A stretch of 64,000 nt of DNA from Cristatella mucedo (GCA_009760855.2 WPIO01000133.1:126001-190000); one strand, 5' to 3'. Positions 25,046-36,582 are shown, numbered from the stretch's first letter. Translations and numbers: made by a program. The notes: generated by a model from the letters alone, not told the origin.

Positions 25046-28000
25046 AGTAACAGCAGTCGCAAAAATCGCATGTTTGTGTTTCCCGAGAGGTTTTGTCAGG
25101 AAATCTGCTGCGTTTTCCCCAGATCTGCAAAATAAAGCTCTGATAATACCATCATTGTACATTTGACGGATAAAATGGTGCTGCACGTCGATGTGCTTGG
25201 TTCTCGCATGATGTATCGGGTTTGCAGCAATGGCTATGCACCCTGATTGTCGCGGTATATGGTAGTGGGTTTCGTTTGTTCGAAACCTAACTCCTTAAGG
25301 AGTTGTCGAAGACAGAGGGCTTCACGAGCCGCATGACTCAGTGCCATATATTCAGCCTCTGTTGTTGATAAGGCGAAGCTAGATTGTCTCTTAGACGACC
25401 AGGTAATACTGCCTCAACCAAGGCTGAATACATAGCCAGTAACAGAACATCTCGTGTCCGGATCATTTGCCCAGTCAGCATCACAATAGCTTCTTATCCA
25501 TGCTTCTGGGTCAGCACTCAGATTAAGGCACCAGTTGGCAGTCCCTTGAAGGTAATGTAGGATTCTCTTTACAGCCGTCCAGTGCTGTGAGCACGGCTGG
25601 CTGGAGGAACGACTGACAAGTCCTACAGCAGCTGCAATATCTGGGCGCATCAGATACATTAAGCTCCCAACTGCACTTCGGTAGGGGACTCGTTGCATGT
25701 AGTCGGCATGCTCTTCGTTCGGGCGCCATGTGACCTCATAGACATCATTCTCACGGAGGGAAGCAAGCTCGTCATCAATAGCAGCCGTCCACAGATGTGC
25801 TTCTGTGCTGCTCAGTGCATCGTGCAGGGTCGTGGGCTCACTGCTGCAAGCGATCAGCACCTCAGCCACTGACCCGTATTCATTGTCATACAGTCTGGCA
25901 GGCCGTCTAGCACGAGTTGACCGTCGAAGAGGTGCATCATCTAACTCGGCGGAAGCGTGTGCAGCGTAGGTTGAGCCGTGGATGCATTGTCAGTCGAAGC
26001 TTGGGCTTGTTGCACAGACTCAATCGGAGCTGCTTGTTCGAGGTGCTGCACAGTATCCTCCCCTGGCACGGGTATCGCCTTGTGAGTGGTATGGATGTAC
26101 ACAGCCGTTGCAACTGCATCAGGCCAGAACTTCAGAGGTAACTGAGCATGATATAGCATTGAACTTGCCATCTCAGTGATTGTTCTGTTTCTGCACTCAG
26201 CCACACCATTCTGCTGTGGTGTATAGGGTGCGGTCCGTTGGTGAGCAATACCAGCCTCTTTCATTATGGCGAGTATCTCACGAGACATGTACTCACTGCC
26301 ATTGTCCGAACGAAGCTTCTTAATAGTCTGACCGAAAAAAATTTCAACTGGAGCTCTGTATTCCTTGAAAATTGCAGTCACTTCATCCTTGTGACGCATG
26401 AAGTATACATTTGCATAACGCGAGGCATCATCAATAAATGTCACAAAGAAACGATAGCCGTTCGTTGAAGCTGTCTTCATAGGACCTGAAAAGTCGGTGT
26501 GTATGAGAGCAAGTAATTCAGACTCTTTGGCACTGCTTCTCACCTTTGGGATGGGGTTGGCATTCTGCTTTCCTTCCGTGCAGGCTTGGCAGAAGTTGAG
26601 GTCCGTGTGGTTAGACTCGAAGTCTAGTCCAGCAACCTTGCCTTTGGTTTTAAGCATGTCCAGGCTCCCACCTGAGATATGGCCGTACCGCTGGTGCGAA
26701 AGCTGAAAAGATTCATATGATTTGCCTACGTGAGCAGCCGATACAGTTGGCTGTCTCATAGATGTACCTAGCAGGTAGAAAGGTCTCCTTTGTCTTACGC
26801 ATGCAGCAGCCACGTCCGTTGACCCAGGGTTGGGGAAAGACACATGATCACCGTCAAACTCGACCTTATAGCCTCTTAGGACGCATTGGCTCAAAGAAAA
26901 AGGTTCTTGGCGAGTTTGGGTACGAGCAAAACATCTCGAAGTTCGGCTTCCCACCATGCAGTACCTACATGCAGCTGAATACGCACCATGCTCATGCCGA
27001 TCGCTTCAAGTACTTCACCGTCACACACCACGGCACTGCGAATAATTTTTTCGCAATATCTAAAGAGCTCGGGCTCGTTGCACATATGCTGCGTGGCTCC
27101 AGAGTCTATTAGCCATTCAAGCTGTGATGGAAGCTGGCAGGTAGTCGAGTCGGCAGTGAAAACGAAGGAGTTCGTAGCTGCTGTATTGGCCTTCGATTTG
27201 GCATTTTTGTCTCGTTTTCTTTTGTAGCATTGTGAGGCCTTGTTGCCCACCACTAAGCAATAGTGGCACTTACCAGAAAACTTGAAAGTTTGCTGCTTGC
27301 CGTGAGTGGTAGGCGAAACCGCTTTACTGGCTTTCCAGGTTTCATTGAAGCCACAAGAGCCAGCCCTCTCGTGCTCTCGTCAAGGGAAGGCCGATTTAGC
27401 CGCCTCAGACGTTGATGCATCAGCCTGCTCTTGACAAAGTAAAGCTTTAAGTCGTGCATGTCCCTTGCTTCAAGAGCCATTATCAGCGGCTGCCAAGACT
27501 CTGGTAGCCCATTAAGCATGCTTAGGACAATCTGTGCCTCCGAAATTGTGTCTCATGCGGCTTGAAGCAAATTTGCAACTGATTTAATCTCGCTTGCATA
27601 ATTTGGTACATCGTCACCTTCTGCCATCAGGATAGATGCCAGCTTCTGATGTAAGAGTAGCCTACTCATCAGCGTTCTGGAAGCGTATATGGCATCCAAC
27701 GTCCGCCACGCCTCCGAAGCCATTGCAATGGTTCCCATACCGGAACTCATGAGCACTGAATCCAAGACCGCCATGACGAGCAGAGACAAAGCCTTCGCCG
27801 TGCGCCGGTCTAATTCTCGCTGAGCCTAAGCATAATCTTCTTCCTCTTTCTTGCAGCTCTTACCGGTAAGAGATGTGACTTCCACGAGCCGTCTCTCGTC
27901 GCCGTTTAAGACACCCCACAGGTCGTTGGCGATGAAGTAGAATTTCGCCCGAGTACTCCACAGCTGCCAGTTTTCACCAGTAAACTTCTCCAGACCAACG

Positions 28001-28362
28001 AAGCCAGTGAACGCTGGGCCCATAACCTGCGAGACGCAGTGCTGCAGTGAAGCCATTCACCAGTCAATGGTCGAGAAAATAACGGTAGTTTATTACCGCA
28101 GCCAACAAACATAACGTGGAACATATCAAAATACGGAAACACGGACTAAGAACAAGTAGCAAACGGGTCCAATATATAGTAGCCCTGAATGAATGCTACT
28201 GGCTGAGGTGGCCTTGGCAGGGTCTATAGGCCTAGGTACAGCCAATCAGCTGTAGTCTGCCGCTCCAAGAATAGCCGGTCTCCTGACTAAGTCAATGATG
28301 CACTGCAGGTCAAGCTTTAAATCGTCCGGCACACAATGGCTGGGAAGCGGATTCAGCCAACA
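25045..28362 (-). mobile_element. Copia (Ty1/copia) retrotransposon, 3'-truncated and lacking the reverse-transcriptase core
   Basis: In minus-strand order: a 5' LTR candidate (28362-28068), Gag (28056 to about 27300, beginning MASLQHCVSQVMG), a zinc knuckle near 27270, protease ('LEWLIDSGATQHMC', about 27120), integrase (26957-26000) and RNase H (25750-25060, 'SYCDADWANDPDTRCSVTGY', then 'STTEAEYMALSHAAREA'). Integrase keeps the H-H/C-C finger (HQRYGH...CQAC) and the D-D-E triad contexts (HTDFSGP, LRSDNGSEY, PYTPQQNGVAE). The knuckle reads C-HY-C-LVVG-N-KASQ-C, with Asn in place of the usual His. Stops at about 27826 and 27553 and frameshifts around 27300, 26920 and 25940 disable it. Between 'LRENDVYEV' and 'VPYRSAVGSLMYLMRPDIAA' the whole polymerase core is missing. 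No 3' LTR is found: pol runs straight into LINE-B at about 25045. Confidence 0.9.
28068..28362 (-). repeat. Copia 5' LTR (putative)
   Basis: On the minus strand the segment starts TGTTGGCTG and ends CCA, about 12 bp before the Gag start. It contains a TATATA (about 28170) and an AATAAA (about 28091), in the order expected of an LTR promoter and poly(A) signal. With no second LTR the borders are inferred from the TG..CA ends and from the abrupt return of LINE-B sequence at 28363. Confidence 0.6.
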
Positions 28363-28445
28363 TGTCACACACAAATATTTTAGCGAGGAACTCTAAAAAA
28401 TCCTCTATTAACAAGGGCAGAAAGCCAGAAGGAGGCCGGTTTGTC
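28363..28445 (-). mobile_element. LINE-B endonuclease fragment between two insertions
   Basis: The minus strand reads 'EDFLEFLAKIFVCD', matching 'KEFLDFLAKICVCD' of the copy at 44.6 kb. It stops exactly at the Copia LTR; the next LINE-B residues (LLLIVGDFN) resume at 25045, across the Copia element. Confidence 0.75.
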
Positions 28446-28808
28446 GCAATAGTGAGAGGCATGCTCCCACAGCCTGGAACTCCCTCCCGACCTGCATCAG
28501 AACATCCCCTGACCTGACCACATTTAAAAGAAACTTAAAAACATACCTATTTAGGACAGCATTTAGTGGGTCCTTGTGATTCGTCCTCGATGTGCTTATG
28601 CGTGCTGACACTGTTCATGCTGCCACTAACCACATTTGCATGCTGACCCAGTGCATGTAACCCCTAACCATGTTATTCATTTTGTTTGTTTTTCAAGCAT
28701 GATTTTACTTACTATTCTGTTGCGTATCACTTTGCAGCAAATGTAAAGCGCCAAGAAAGAGATTAAGTTCTCTGAGGGCGCTTTATCAAGTGCAGTGTTA
28801 TTATTATT
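28445..28808 (+). mobile_element. LINE-A 3' end inserted in LINE-B
   Basis: ORF2 end ('ccacagcctggaactccctc'), 3' UTR, hairpin (about 28745-28795) and a short (ATT)n tail, in the orientation opposite to the surrounding LINE-B. The LINE-B endonuclease continues on both sides, so this copy is a later insertion. Confidence 0.8.
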
Positions 28809-29390
28809 GTCTTTGATGAAGGCCTGATTGCAACCGACTCAAACGATGGACCGTGCGAAAAACTGTACATCTTTTAGCCAAAAGATTCGCGAACAACAAT
28901 TGCAACCCGCTTCCAACATTATCATATCGCATGGACTGATACAATGAGGAACAGGGTGGAGTGGTCTCAGAAATACAGCTGCTAGAACAAGGCGTCATCC
29001 AAGTTTCGGTAAGCAGAAATGCATCTAGCTTCTCCTGGTCCACCTGATCGCGGATAAGCAACCCCTTGGCTTTTAGCGAGCGGACATTTAGTAGGCGGAA
29101 TTTAAAAGGCTGTTCAACGACTGGGTGACGGCGATGAAGTGGCTGGTATTCACGTCGGCGTGTATCCGCCGCTACGTAGGCTGGCCCTTCAAATTTGCAT
29201 TGGGCCTTAAGTAGCGGCCGCCGGTCGACGCTTCACAACGTGTTGAGCCACGGTGGGTAGGCTAATACCATAACAAAAACTATTCAGTGCTTTAAAGTAA
29301 CGGGTCGTCGGTTTGATAGCCGAGCTTTTGATAAGGCGAAAGCAGGATGCTCCCACTGACCCGCCGATGAAGGCCTGCCGGTAGGTATCA
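28805..29390 (-). mobile_element. LINE-B, N-terminal endonuclease region
   Basis: The minus strand encodes 'RLLNVRSLKAKGLLIRDQVD', then 'KLDAFLLTETWM', the N-terminal part of an AP-like endonuclease (N-x-R-S-L and the E-T-W motif with catalytic Glu). Upstream to about 29390 weaker ORF2 or ORF1 codons continue. Frames are broken after the ETW motif. Confidence 0.7.
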
Positions 29391-29399
29391 ACCAATATG

Positions 29400-29930
29400 G
29401 TATCGACTTTCTTTTAATTCGCGATCTGCAGTGCTTGTTTTGCTTTCTCTAATAATGAAAATGGTTATATTTTTAAAGTATTAACAAGATCTGAGAAAGT
29501 TTGCTGCCATGCAAGTGCAAATTCTAGCCGTGGATGCTGTGAGCAAGCTCTTTGAGCAATACAAAAGTGATGTCACATAACACAGGAACAGCTCTCCTTC
29601 ATCCCAAAAATGAAAGCCTTGATTGCAATTTGTGATTGCATTGGCTTAAGTTAGAGTATATACCGTGGAAGTATGCGGAAAAATCTCAGATCCGTGAGAA
29701 TAGTAAATACACCACAGAGCTTCAAACCATGAAACAATGGCGTCTGTTCTTGTATCGGGAGTAAAAAGTAGCTTAAGCTAGTGCAAGTTGTCATTCAATC
29801 AGGTCCCTAAAATCGAATTTGGTAGGAAGCTTTTTCAAGGTGAATGCATTTGACGGCCAAGGTAATGGTCTTAAGTCCAGTGGCATATGTAAAGCACAAG
29901 AATAGAGATAAGGCTCTCAAGGGGGGCTGC
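29400..29930. other. no recognisable feature
   Basis: AT-rich sequence without an open frame of note, exon signals or repeat similarity that I can see. Confidence 0.4.
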
Positions 29931-29934
29931 ACAA

Positions 29935-30255
29935 AGCAATTATTACTTTTTAATTTAGAGCCAACTCAGTGGACACGTAAAGACGAAAACTATTCTCCTG
30001 CTGCCGACTATAGCTCATCTTTTTCAGTGATCCCGAGCTGCTACTTTCATACTACTCGCTACCTCAACTCATCTCCAAACTCTGCTGTGCTTCCCACTCT
30101 CTCTTCGTTTCGTGTGACGAAGTCTGTTTGCTTCCGAATGGGTACCGAAAGCTGCTTAGGCTGTGAGTGAGTTGTAAATAGCTCTCCAGCGTAACACCCA
30201 CATAACCTTTATGAGTTCATGAAGTTACTGAACGAGATTCATTACACTACAATAT
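29935..30255 (+). mobile_element. LINE-B ORF2 C-terminus and 3' end
   Basis: Encodes 'SPAADYSSSFSVIPSCYFHT', 'VLPTLSSFRVTKSVCFRMGT' and '...SCLGCE', parallel to the ends of the copies at 22.6, 39.9 and 51.6 kb. A degraded tail follows ('gattcattacactacaat'). Confidence 0.75.
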
Positions 30256-30657
30256 ATAAGTTAAACCAGCCAAGCGTGCTTCACAAGAAGCATTTTTAGA
30301 GGTTAATGCTGGCAGAAAGAGGTGACACATATATGCTCCATAGCAGCAAGCACGACGGCCACTACATCAGTATGTGCACTCGCTCACTTTGTTGCCTGTA
30401 TGCTAAACAACACAGCCGTCGTCGACAACTCAACGACTGGTGTGTGGGGGCTTCACTCTTCATCGAGCCTCCATCCCACGCCCAAGAGCCCCAACAGTGG
30501 TGGCTGGCGGGACTGCCGAGGATTCTTACACCTTTGCCACCGTCACACTGAAGGAATTTATCCCGCTTGCTACGGCATTACCCGCCGTATACGCGTTTTA
30601 GCCCAGTCGACTTTTACGGTGGATTTGCAAGTTTCTCGGCGACGAGCGCACCAGTAG

Positions 30658-31523
30658 CACCCTCTCTCGCTCTGTCTCCCTCTCTCGCCCTCTCTCTCGC
30701 TCTCTCTCCCTCTCTCGCTCTCTCTCTCGCTCTCTCTCGTTATCTCTCGCTCTCTCTCCCTCTCTCACACTCTCTCTCCCTCTCTCACACTTTCTCTCCC
30801 TTTCTCTCCTTCTCTGGCCCTCTCACTCCCTCTCTCACGTTCTCTCTCGGTCTCTCTCCAACTCTCTCTCCCTCTCTCTCACTCTCTCTCCTTCTTTCGC
30901 CCTCTCTCCCTCTCTCTCGTTCTCTCTCGCTCTCTCTCCCTCTCTCTCGCTCTCTCTCGCTCTCTCTCCTTCTCTCTCCCTCTCTCTAGTTCTCTCTCCC
31001 TCTCTCGCTCTCTCCCTATCTCGCCCTCTCCCTCTCTCTCGTTCTCTCTCGCTCTCTCTCCCTTTCTCGCCCTCTCTCTCCCTCTACCGCTCTCTCTCCC
31101 TCTCTCGCCCTCATTCTCCCTCTCTCTCTCGTTGTCTCTCGTCATCTCTCGTTCCCTCTCGCACTCTCTCCCTCTCTCGCCCACTTTCTCCCTCTCTCTC
31201 CCACTCTCTCGCTCTCTCTCGTACTCTCTCGCTCTCCCTCCCTCTCTCGTTCTCTCTCGCTCTGTCTCCCTCTCCCTCGTTCTCTCTCGCTCTCTCTCCC
31301 TCTCTCGCCCTTCTCTGGTTCTCTCTCGCTCTGTCCCCCTCGCTCTCTTGCTCTCGCTCGCTCGCTCGCTCGCCCTCTCTTGCTGGTTCCCTCGCTCTCT
31401 CTCCCTCGCTTCCTCTGTCTCCCTCGCTCGCTCTCTCCCTCGCTCGCTCTCTCCCTGGTTCGCTCTCTCTCCCTCGCTTGCTCTATCTCCCTCGTTCGCT
31501 CTCTCCCGGTCTCTCTCTCTCTC

Positions 31524-31608
<85 letters not shown>

Positions 31609-31669
31609 CGGACTCTCTCTCTCCCGGTCTCCATCTGTTTCTCCCGGTCTCTCTCTCTCTCTCTCTTTC

Positions 31670-31726
<57 letters not shown>

Positions 31727-32919
31727 CGGACTCTCTCTCTCCCGGTCTCCATCTGTTTCTCCCGGTCTCTCTCTCTCTCTCTCTCTCTCCCTCTCTCTCT
31801 CTCTCCCGGTCTCTCTCTCTCTCTCTCCCGGTCTCTCTCTCTCTCTCACTCTCTCTCTCTCTCTCTCGGTCTCCCTCTCTCCCAGTCTCTCTCTCTCTCT
31901 CTCTCTCTTTCCCGGTCTCTCTCTCCTGCTCTCTCCCTCCCCCTCTCTCTCTCCCGCTCTCTCTCTCCCGCTCTCTCACTTTTTCTCCCGCTCTCTCTCC
32001 CGCTCTATATCTCTCCCTGGCTCTCTCTCCCTCGCTCTCTCCCTCGCTCTGTTTCTCTCGCTCTCTCTCTCTCTCTCTCTATCCCTCGCTCTCTCTCCCT
32101 CACTCTCTCTTCTCCCTCGCTCTCTCTCTCCCTCGCTCTCTGTCTCACTCCTTCGCTCTCTCGCTCTCTCCCTCGCTCTCTCCCCCTCGCTCTCTTGCTC
32201 TCTCTCGCTCGCTTCCTCGCTCTCTCTCGCTGGCTTCCACGCTCTCTCGTTCTCTCTTTTCCGCTCGCTCGCTCTCTCCCTCGCTCGCTCTCTATCCCTC
32301 GCTCGCTCTCTCTCCCGGTCTCTCTCTCTCCCGTTCTCTCTCTCCCGGTCTCTCTCTCCCCCAGTCTCTCTCTCTCCCAGTCTCTCTCTCTCCCAGTCTC
32401 CCTCTTTCTCCCGGTCTCTTTCTCTCTCTCCCGCTCTTTCTCTCTTCCGGTCTCTCTCTCTCTCTCCCGCTCTCTCTCTCTCCCACTCTCTCTCTCCGGC
32501 TCTCTCTCTCTCCTGCTCTCTCTCCCCCACCCTCCCGCTTTCTGTCTCTCTCTCCTGCTCTCTCTCTCTCCCTCTCACTCCCGCTGTATCTCACTCTCTC
32601 ACTCCCGCTCTCTCTCCCTCCCTCGCTCTCTCTCTCTCTCCCTCCGTTGCTCTCTCTCTCTCTCGCTCCCTCGCTCTCTCTCGCTCCCTCGCTCTCTCTC
32701 TCTCTCTCGCTCTCTCGCTCTCTCTCTCGCTCCCTCGCTCGCTCTCTCTCTCCCTCGCTCCCTCGCTCTTTCCCTCCTTCTCCCTCGCTTTCTCTCTCCC
32801 TCGCTAGCTCTCTCTCTCTCGCTCGCTCTCTCTTTCTCGCTCGCTTGCTTTCTCCCCTCTCTCGCTCTCTCTCCTCTCTCTCGCTCGTTCTCTCTCTCTC
32901 TCTCTCTCGCTCTCTCTCA
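30658..32919. repeat. giant (CT)n-rich polypyrimidine tract, about 2.26 kb
   Basis: Almost every base of the plus strand over 2.2 kb is C or T, in CTCTCT, CTCTCGCT, CTCCCTCT and CTCCCGGT variants, with rare isolated purines (mainly G). A higher-order duplication of about 118 bp is visible: the block containing 'ctaccggactctct' and 'ggtctccatctgtttctccc' occurs at about 31606-31660 and 31724-31777. The 475-597-codon Ser/Leu or Arg/Glu frames in it are artefacts of the repeat. It ends about 190 bp upstream of a signal-peptide exon at 33113. Confidence 0.97.
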
Positions 32920-33112
32920 CTCTGATGATGCTCTCCATTGTGAGCTGTAGCGTGGCGCTGTAGCGTGTTGGCGGCAGCTGATCGAAGCAACTATATCCTG
33001 TCGGGCGATTCATGTTTGCTTGACTTAGCGACGCCCCAAACACGCCGTTCTTCTCTTCGTCGAGAAAATCTGCAGTTTCCGCAGAGAGCTCTCGTCCACG
33101 CCACATGCACAC

Positions 33113-33164
33113 ATGACTCGTCCGGCGATACTAGCTATAATTATGACTGCTGCATTCGGTCAAG
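33113..33164 (+). CDS. signal-peptide exon of a putative secreted protein (exon 1)
   Basis: The ATG at 33113 opens 17 codons: MTRPAILAIIMTAAFGQ, plus one base before a GTAATT donor, so the exon ends in phase 1. A basic residue at position 3, a short hydrophobic core (AILAIIMTAAF) and small residues before the likely cut are typical of a secretion signal, and such exons commonly end in phase 1. The next phase-compatible acceptor with a long open exon is at 35108. Joining them is inference; the exon alone could be chance, but core, start and donor coincide well. The 2.3-kb pyrimidine tract lies just upstream. Confidence 0.5.
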
Positions 33165-35107
33165 GTAATTGCTTCGATCTGTGAGGCTTATCTAGGCCCT
33201 CTGCAGCAGAAGCAGCAGCAGCGTTTGCATGCTCTTCCCTCAGCTACGCTTGCAGCAAAAGGGGGTAATTTCTGTTGCAAAGCGTGCTAGGTATCTGAAC
33301 TATAGGAGTGTAGTAGTGAGGGCGCAGCTGGTTTTGGCTTGACGTTGGTTCGGCAGGAGGGTGCTGCTGCGATCGGCCTATTCAGAGAAGGTCACGATTG
33401 AGCCTCATTGAGGGATTGCTTGCATCTAATCCCGTGTAGCTGATAAGGGACGCAGCGTACGTGAAAAAGATGGTTTTATTATGTAGAGCTTATGATAGTG
33501 TGCACAAACCCGTGCGGCAATCTGCCCTGGCGTGCTGAGCGATTCCTGCCTCTTCCCACTGCCCGAATGTTACGACACGTGCAGCTATTAAACGCAATTT
33601 AGTGGCCGCCTTGCATAGCTAAGCCCGGTTAGATAGTTTTAGTCGTACCAATATTACGCGGACCTCTTGCCTCTGGCGACTCTCGCTCGACTCGCTGTCT
33701 CGTTCGACTCGCTGTCTCGTTTGACTCGCTGTCTCGTTCGACTCGCTGTCTCGCTCGACTCGCTGTCTCGCTCGACTTGCTGTCTCGCTCTACTGGCTGT
33801 CTCGCTCGACTCGCTGTCTCGCTCGATTCGCTGTCTCGCTTGAATCGCTGTCTCGCTTGATGGTTGATCAGTGCCGCCCAAACTGCCGTCGATATGCGAC
33901 GCCAGGCGTTGCATATTTAGGAGAGGAGTAGTACTGACTCTTTAATCTGCAATTCCTTTAGTGCCGGCTAACTTTGCCGCATTTATTGGTCGCCTCTCTC
34001 AGATTGGCCGGCCAGCTTGTTCGATGCAAAGATGAAGCACGAACGTTGTACGCCGACGGCTCTCCGGTTCCTTCCGATGCGAGCGAGCACGCTTAACTGC
34101 ATTTGATGAATCGTGCGACTACTTACACGGCACTGGCAATCACGCAGCTGCCCTTAAGGCTCGCTTTGCCGTCATGTTTATTTCAGGGGCTTTTGCTAGC
34201 TGCTTTCATAGCATGGCCATTGTTTCCTCAAAGCTTGCATTGTGATTGACTGACCTTCTTAAAATATAATCTACATTATAATCGAAGTGATCAAACCTCA
34301 AGCTTCCACCCTACTTTTGCAGAATGGCAGGTAATCCTTGTATATAGACGTTGGTGGCGCATTGGTTGAAAGGTGACCGGGGTGAAGTGTTGGTGCCTTA
34401 AGGATAGCTGTAAAAGATATGCCAAGTTAGAACCTACCACGACTGAGGTCAAAACTCAGTGGTTTCTTTCTAAGGCTTCAGTGGTTTCAGATTCGTAGGA
34501 GCGTAGAAAGGAAAGCAACGTTTCCCCTTGAAAGGTTTCAATGTGTTTCCGATTTAAATAATCTCTTGCAGTATCTACGTAGCATCCACCCTAAAATTGA
34601 GGTTAACGAATCTGGAAACAGCACTAAACAATCGCACAAGCGTTTTGCCCAAGCCAATTTAATGTCGTGCAATTTTTGTTCAACGTGCCGTAAATCATAT
34701 CCAGCTTAAAAACGGCCCTAACTTTGTTCTTGTTTGCGATGTCCTCATTCGTTTCGTCATAAAAAACCCACAGTAGCAGCTTCGGCATTAGTGTCGAATA
34801 CAGGTCGCCAAAATAGGGTCCTAACTGTACCAGTCGTTGCCAATGCATTACAATTCATGACGGTGCCACTGCCTCAACAAGAGCTGGACTAAGTGCCGTC
34901 GGTAACTAAACGCGGGACTAAGAACGAGCATCGAGTGTCCGTGGCCAAGTGGAGCCGTCTCACTTGCATTGGCTGCTGTCTAGCCAAGTGGCTCTGAGGC
35001 TGCATCAATTGTGCTGATGTGTGTGCAGTAGATCCCGTACTAACCAGCAGAAACTTACTTTGGTGTACCATAGTTGATTAAGCTGTGACATATGACTGGT
35101 ATTTTAG
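33165..35107 (+). other. putative intron 1 of the secreted-protein gene
   Basis: Contains the 17-bp minisatellite at 33672-33862 and otherwise unique-looking DNA. A 74-codon minus-strand frame at 34624-34848 (with 'YDETNEDIANKNKVRAVFKL') has no recognisable domain. An 8-bp AG/GT-bounded micro-interval lies at about 34322 and is probably chance. Confidence 0.35.
33672..33862. repeat. 17-bp minisatellite, about 11 units
   Basis: Units of the type 'gactcgctgtctcgttc' follow one another with occasional substitutions (gacttgctg, tactggctg, gattcgctg, gaatcgctg). All three minus-strand phases within a unit are open, so a frame (33654-33914) passes through with a 17-residue protein period (3 x 17 bp = 51 bp). 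I regard it as non-coding. Confidence 0.93.
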
Positions 35108-35518
35108 AGCCCACGGTCACGGTTTCATATCCAAGTTGCATCAGCAGCAACTCGTACTTCAACTTGACGGCAGCGATCGTTCGGCATAGTAGCCTGGTTT
35201 CTCTTCTTTTTCTGAATCTCGGCGTGGACGGCCCAGACAGCACCGTGCCCTACGTGACGTGCTCGAGGCAGGACAGAGGATCCAGCTTGACCTATGACGG
35301 ATCCATGCTGTTCACGATTATTCCAAATCCCTGCAACCCAATCGTTGACCCTGACCCGAAAAAGCCTTTCTATGTCATCTTTACTCTACGCACGGTCAAT
35401 CCGGAGCAGGCTGTGTTTGCTCTTAACCACAATTTGACATACAGATTCGGTTACGTCACAAACGACAGCTGGGTATATACTGTCACTGTTTCCGGCTACC
35501 CAAATGTGACGCTATGTG
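35108..35518 (+). CDS. large exon of the putative secreted/extracellular protein (exon 2)
   Basis: An acceptor (ATTTTAG|AG) and a strong donor (TGTG|GTAAGT) bound 411 bp, exactly 137 codons, phase 1 at both ends. The product starts EPTVTVSYPSCISSNSYF and ends SGYPNVTLC. It has four Cys, and four N-glycosylation sequons (FNLT, HNLT, NDSW, PNVT), a density typical of ectodomains. Residues look beta-rich (TVTVSYPSC, FYVIFTLRTV, WVYTVTVSGY), so an Ig- or fibronectin-like fold is possible, but I recognise no family. No membrane segment is present. Upstream it can join the signal exon at 33113, and downstream the exons at 42259, 50764 and 54136, all phase 1. The frame also has an ATG at 35092, but that lies in the presumed intron. 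Confidence 0.65.
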
Positions 35519-36582
35519 GTAAGTAGTTTTGCAGAGGAGCATTTCCGATGTAGATCAGCCACGGTTGATCGCCCACTTGTGCTTAGGCGAGTGCTGGCTT
35601 CCAGTTATACCTCTAAGTCCTAGCTTTTATTGGGCAGGAGCGAGCAGGTCAAACTCTGGAAATTTTGGATATAAGTCTGCCTGACCCGATAGGTGAGGAA
35701 GTAGGCGCTTAGGTATGGTAAAGCCATGGAGTAGTGTGAAAGAGAAAGAGTGCCTTGTGGCAAGAGTAGTACTATCTATGGCAGCAGCAGCAGCAGATAT
35801 GGTAGAATCAGCAGCTGCAGCCTAAGGAAGGCTGTCGGAATGAAACATACTATGCGAGTAGGGTTCTCGACAAAAGCCCTTACATTTATTTATTTTTGCG
35901 ATTACTTTTTGGAATACGCCACCCTGAGTTGGCTCACAGATTACAGACGCTGGCCTGTGACGACCGAGGTCATGGGCTTAATTCACGAGGCATATGTCGT
36001 GCACCTAGATAGAGATTTAGTTTCCCTTGTGGGCTGTAGAAAGAATTTACACAATGCATTTAACTTTGGTTCACACTATCAAGAAGGGGGGCAGTTGGCC
36101 CGTTTGAGTTTCATTCAAAATGTGTGAGCGTTTGAGAGTCAGGCTTTTGAGTTCGAGCCTAACGATGCCCATTTCGCTACGTCACACACTTTTCACATCG
36201 GGATAACTTTGCCTGCCTGAGAACTCCTGCTCTACAAGTCCATTTACGTTGCATACGAGCACCACATGCTATGGTTCACATCGGACAAGTAGCTTCAAAG
36301 TTTCACGCAGAATGAATAGCCAGCTGCTGACGTGCTCAACGTCTGAGTGCGTCCGCTGAGGTCAGAGGCCTAACTACTGCGGCCGATGGCCAAAAGCTGA
36401 CCGAAATAAATTTAGCCTCCGTTTCTACGGGCGAGGCGATAGCACCGCCAGCAGGGCCATCGCCTGGAATGCTATCATTTTGTAATGGCAAGCTGCAGAA
36501 CCCAGCAAGTGCAGCATAAGCAGCACGGGCCAAAGAGAACTAGCGAGAACTCAAGTGCAGAAAAACTACAATTTATTTTTAT

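Noticed and set aside
22886-29110. Twin-priming (5' inversion) as explanation of the split LINE-B
   Set aside because: In twin priming the inverted part is the 5' segment lying upstream of the tailed 3' segment; here the tail faces the 5' segment, so the geometry is wrong.
31132-32925. 597-codon Ser/Leu-rich open frame and its antisense Arg/Glu frames
   Set aside because: Entirely produced by the CT/GA repeat, which has no stop codons in these frames; no start context, domain or splice support.
34322-34329. 8-bp micro-exon (AATGGCAG) between good AG and GT
   Set aside because: Phase would fit, but so short an interval occurs by chance and would duplicate the start already supplied by the signal-peptide exon.
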